This document shows, one piece after another, positions 61,870-64,000 of a stretch of 64,000 nt of DNA. The number at the start of each line of letters is the position of its first letter. Within the stretch, counting starts at the first letter, position 1. The stretch is taken from NCBI GenBank assembly GCA_964653485.1, contig CAZZFF010000019.1, positions 1 through 64,000 on the forward strand, read 5' to 3'. The stretch is from CAVQND01 sp964653485 (GTDB lineage: Bacteria; Verrucomicrobiota; Verrucomicrobiia; Limisphaerales; UBA8199). The notes under the pieces were generated by a model, which saw nothing but the letters and a program-made list of their open reading frames with translations, was not told the DNA's origin and ran no database searches. The position numbers were made by a program, and so were the translations under genes.

Positions 61870-62270
61870 TAAGGCGTGAGGATTTCCAGGTCGGGCGCGG
61901 CGTGGGCGAAGTGGGAGGGATTGCGCGTGACAATGCGCTTGGCGCCCTTGCGCCGGGCAAAGCTCGCATGGAGCGAATCGTAGATGCCGCCCCCCATTAT
62001 GCCACGGCGCTGGGCCTCGCCAATTGACCTCTCGTAATCCCCCAGCGGCAAAGCCTCGATCACCAGACTGGTCTTGAGGCCCAGTGTCAGCTCCGCAGCG
62101 GCGCCCACCGGCACCTTGTAGAAGCCAGTGAGTGTGGCAAACGTCTCCGCCAGCGCGTGAGCGTCCGTGAAGGGGCTCTCGGAATCCTCAAGCGCCTCGA
62201 GGCAGGCGGCATGCTCGGGGTGCTGCTCCAGCAGGGCTCCGACCAGCACACCCGTGTCCAGGAAGGTCAT
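61866..62270 (-). CDS. VapC-like PIN-domain toxin
   Basis: A 134-residue PIN-domain RNase: MTFLDTGVLVGALLEQHPEH with the first acidic residue (Asp5), FTDAHALAETFATLTGFY with Glu, GGGIYDSLHASFARRKGAKR with the third acidic residue, and TRNPSHFAH. The ATG overlaps the antitoxin stop by 4 bp. It is expected to cleave RNA when freed from the antitoxin. Confidence 0.88.
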   Translation of the reverse strand: MTFLDTGVLVGALLEQHPEHAACLEALEDSESPFTDAHALAETFATLTGFYKVPVGAAAELTLGLKTSLVIEALPLGDYERSIGEAQRRGIMGGGIYDSLHASFARRKGAKRIVTRNPSHFAHAAPDLEILTPY

Positions 62271-62515
62271 CGCTCGTAATGCCGGGCGGCTTCAACGGCT
62301 TCCGCCAAGGGTGTGGAAGGAACATCACCAGTCCACACCTTCAGCTTTCCGCGCCTGATGACTTTGCCGTCAGCCGTGGGGACGATCTCCAGCACGATCC
62401 GCCCCGGCGTCGCCGAGGCTTTCAGTTTCTGCCCGCGCGGAACCCCGGCGGCCCGCCGCAGGTCACGGGGCAGGACAATCCGGTTCGAAGCATCAAGCTG
62501 CACAATCGTCGTCAC
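62267..62515 (-). CDS. AbrB/MazE-type antitoxin
   Basis: An 82-residue swapped-hairpin AbrB domain: TTIVQLDASNRIVLPRDLRR, AAGVPRGQKLKASATPGRIV, and a C-terminal toxin-binding tail VPSTPLAEAVEAARHYER. A GTG at 62515 is taken as the start because the sequence upstream is the direct repeat shared with 60235-60285 and is not family-like. It pairs with the VapC-like toxin. Confidence 0.85.
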   Translation of the reverse strand: MTTIVQLDASNRIVLPRDLRRAAGVPRGQKLKASATPGRIVLEIVPTADGKVIRRGKLKVWTGDVPSTPLAEAVEAARHYER

Positions 62516-62560
62516 GGCACGAATGTGGCGCGGTTGTGGCGCGGTTTCAAGCACGAATCG
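62513..62560. repeat. Second copy of the duplicated promoter-like segment
   Basis: Matches 60235-60285. It sits directly upstream of the antitoxin start, so it probably carries that operon's promoter. Confidence 0.6.
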
Positions 62561-62586
62561 GGCGCATGGAATCCGCATCCATACCC

Positions 62587-63365
62587 CTAATCCTCTTTCC
62601 CCCCAATCAACTTCCTGTCGAGGAGTTGCAGCAGTTCTGTGGCGGCAATCAGGATTTCAACGAACACATCCCTCAGCGGCTGCTTGCCAACGCCGAAAAA
62701 CTCGGCCGCCCTTTCGTAGCCATCGCCCTTGCGATGACCGACGCCGTGCCGTAAGCCGTACAGCCGCCGCATGTAGGTCCCAACTGGCTCGGCGGCGATT
62801 CCGTTCATCGCCAGAAACCGCTCGAACTTCGCGATACCCTTCTCCTCCGCGATCTTCGACGGCAACCATTTGCCGATTTCGTCTTCGTTCAATGAATCTA
62901 TGATGAGCTTCGCCAATGCGAGGACTTGTCCGTCGAACTCCCCTTGTTCGTCGTTGAGTGGGATACGAAGCGTGGCAAGCAAGTAGGAGACTTCGTTGGC
63001 AACATCCCCGGCTGATGCCTCCCTCGGGCAGTACGTTATACGACTTCCAATAAAGCTGCTCCTCGTGTGGCAGGCTCTTTCCAAGGTCGCCGAGGAACAC
63101 AACGACGTGGTCTCGGCGTTCGTCATCTACAGGCAGCCCCCACAGTCCGCCGCGCCGGATGTAGCCTGCCTCAACAGAGTACACCTCCGGCCTAGCGTAA
63201 TACGTTTGAAGAATTTCACGCCGGAAAAACACTGGCTTGAGGAAGCCGGCAGCGCCGGCATTCTTCCCCCAATAGCCGGCAAGCTTTTTGGGGTCACATG
63301 TGGATGCAACTTGCTTTCCCTCGTCGTCAAAGCCACTGACGAATTCAGCGCATTGAGAATTCCTC
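62587..63365 (-). pseudogene. Decayed gene of unknown function
   Basis: One frame (about 63365-63020) encodes SGFDDEGKQVASTCDPKKLA, FLKPVFFRREILQTYYARPE, YSVEAGYIRRGGLWGLPVDD and LPHEEQLYWKSYNVLPEGGI. A second frame (about 63010-62587) continues LRIPLNDEQGEFDGQVLALA, KLIIDSLNEDEIGKWLPSKI and RRLYGLRHGVGHRKGDGYER. The join at about 63015 changes frame and seems to lack internal sequence. The 5' part is fused in frame to radical SAM remnant 3. I recall similar conserved unknown proteins but no function. Confidence 0.65.
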
Positions 63366-63652
63366 TTCTTGGTGACGATGGAGACCGGGTTGCGGAACTC
63401 GGCCGGCACGGCCAGGCAGCGGCGGGTCAATTGCAACTTCCGTTCGATGGGCTGGTAGCAGTCGGTCACGCCGCTCATGGCCAGCTTCTGCGGTTTCCAT
63501 TTGGGCGAGGAGATCTCCTTGCGGAGCAACTCGGGCGCGTTTTCCTTCACCATGATCTTCGTCTCGAAATCCAGGCCGGCAGAGAAACCGAGGTACTCAT
63601 GAAACGGGCGGGCGTAACAGTACGCCGGGCCACAGCTCCACGGACAAACCAA
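63366..63652 (-). pseudogene. PA0069-family radical SAM gene remnant 3 (fused)
   Basis: The minus strand encodes CGPAYCYARPFHEYLGFSAG, LDFETKIMVKENAPELLRKE, QKLAMSGVTDCYQPIERKLQ and AEFRNPVSIVTK, then passes in frame into the unknown gene at 62587-63365. The iron-sulfur motif is disturbed (extra residue between the last two Cys), the start is lost and the rest of the barrel is absent. The best preserved of the three remnants. Confidence 0.82.
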
Positions 63653-64000
63653 CTCCGCGATCCTGACGCTCTAAAGCTCCAACATGCATCCAATTGGAGG
63701 AATCCCCCAAGCCTGAGCTAATGGCACACTCTGCAAGTAGAATGGTACGTTCTGCTAGTGACAGACTCCAGCCGGATTCACAGCCCCGGCCCACCGCGGA
63801 CCAGCCGGACGAAATTGTTGATGCGCATGGCATCTCCCTGAGGCCCGAGTCCCTTGACCAATCGGGCCGGATCGCCGGACTTGAAATCGGTGCGCCGGGG
63901 ACTGCCGGGCGGCATGCTCATAAACCCCAACGCACGGCCAAACAAAACGCGGATACGTCTCGCCACCAGGTTTCTCTTTCGCTTCCCTTGCGGACAAGTT
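63653..64000. other. Window end, nothing firmly recognised
   Basis: A minus-strand frame at 63778-63966 (RRIRVLFGRALGFMSMPPGS, MRINNFVRLVRGGPG) has protein-like character and may be the end of a gene starting beyond the window, but I recognise no family. Confidence 0.3.

Overview
The window is GC-rich and gene-dense and looks like a chromosomal segment of a Verrucomicrobiota bacterium, probably of the Pedosphaera/Limisphaera group. This is inferred from recurring traits: ECF sigma factors fused to membrane segments, prepilins with the FTLIELLVVIAI-type N-terminus, BspA-type leucine-rich repeat proteins with a shared C-terminal tail, Gfo/Idh/MocA and aldo-keto reductases with twin-arginine leaders, and many secreted glycosidase-like proteins. 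No rRNA, tRNA or CRISPR array was seen.

Layout. 1-2.2 kb: 3' part of a large secreted Ig-repeat protein (minus). 2.6-9.5 kb: Gfo/Idh oxidoreductase plus a tandem metallo-beta-lactamase-fold protein, then a bacterial alpha-glucan water dikinase homologue. 9.6-13.5 kb (minus): ECF sigma, putative anti-sigma, DUF3106-like and URO-D-like genes, with a receiver protein whose phospho-acceptor Asp is Glu. 13.6-16.4 kb: glnD. 16.4-31.7 kb: nitrilase-fold amidohydrolase, GH3, glycosidase-like proteins, a sigma-TM fusion downstream of a BspA-like protein, membrane and secreted unknowns, cvfB-like and dus genes.

31.7-40.7 kb is the most unusual part: a LuxR-type regulator with a dead receiver domain and a 13-G tract near its 5' end, a prepilin, two tandemly duplicated 14-repeat propeller proteins, and a Tat-exported protein with 48 cysteines in an 11-residue ladder, ended at a truncated ISAzo13-like transposase. 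A scar between the two propeller genes shows that the ancestral unit was prepilin - propeller - Cys-ladder and that it was duplicated as a cassette.

40.9-47.1 kb (minus): second BspA-like protein, rpiB, ispG, rseP and an exbD remnant. 47.4-53.6 kb (plus): aldo-keto reductase, a Deg-type protease followed by a catalytically dead paralogue, a second sigma-TM fusion and another prepilin.

53.7-64 kb is an accessory zone: hipBA with its operators, a heterodimeric ABC exporter pair, vapBC-type toxin-antitoxin genes, two unknown proteins, and three separately decayed fragments of a PA0069-family radical SAM gene, all in the same orientation and lying between the accessory blocks. Housekeeping functions (glnD, ispG, rpiB, rseP, dus) are intact; the 31-40 kb and 55-64 kb segments carry the signs of duplication, decay and gene gain.
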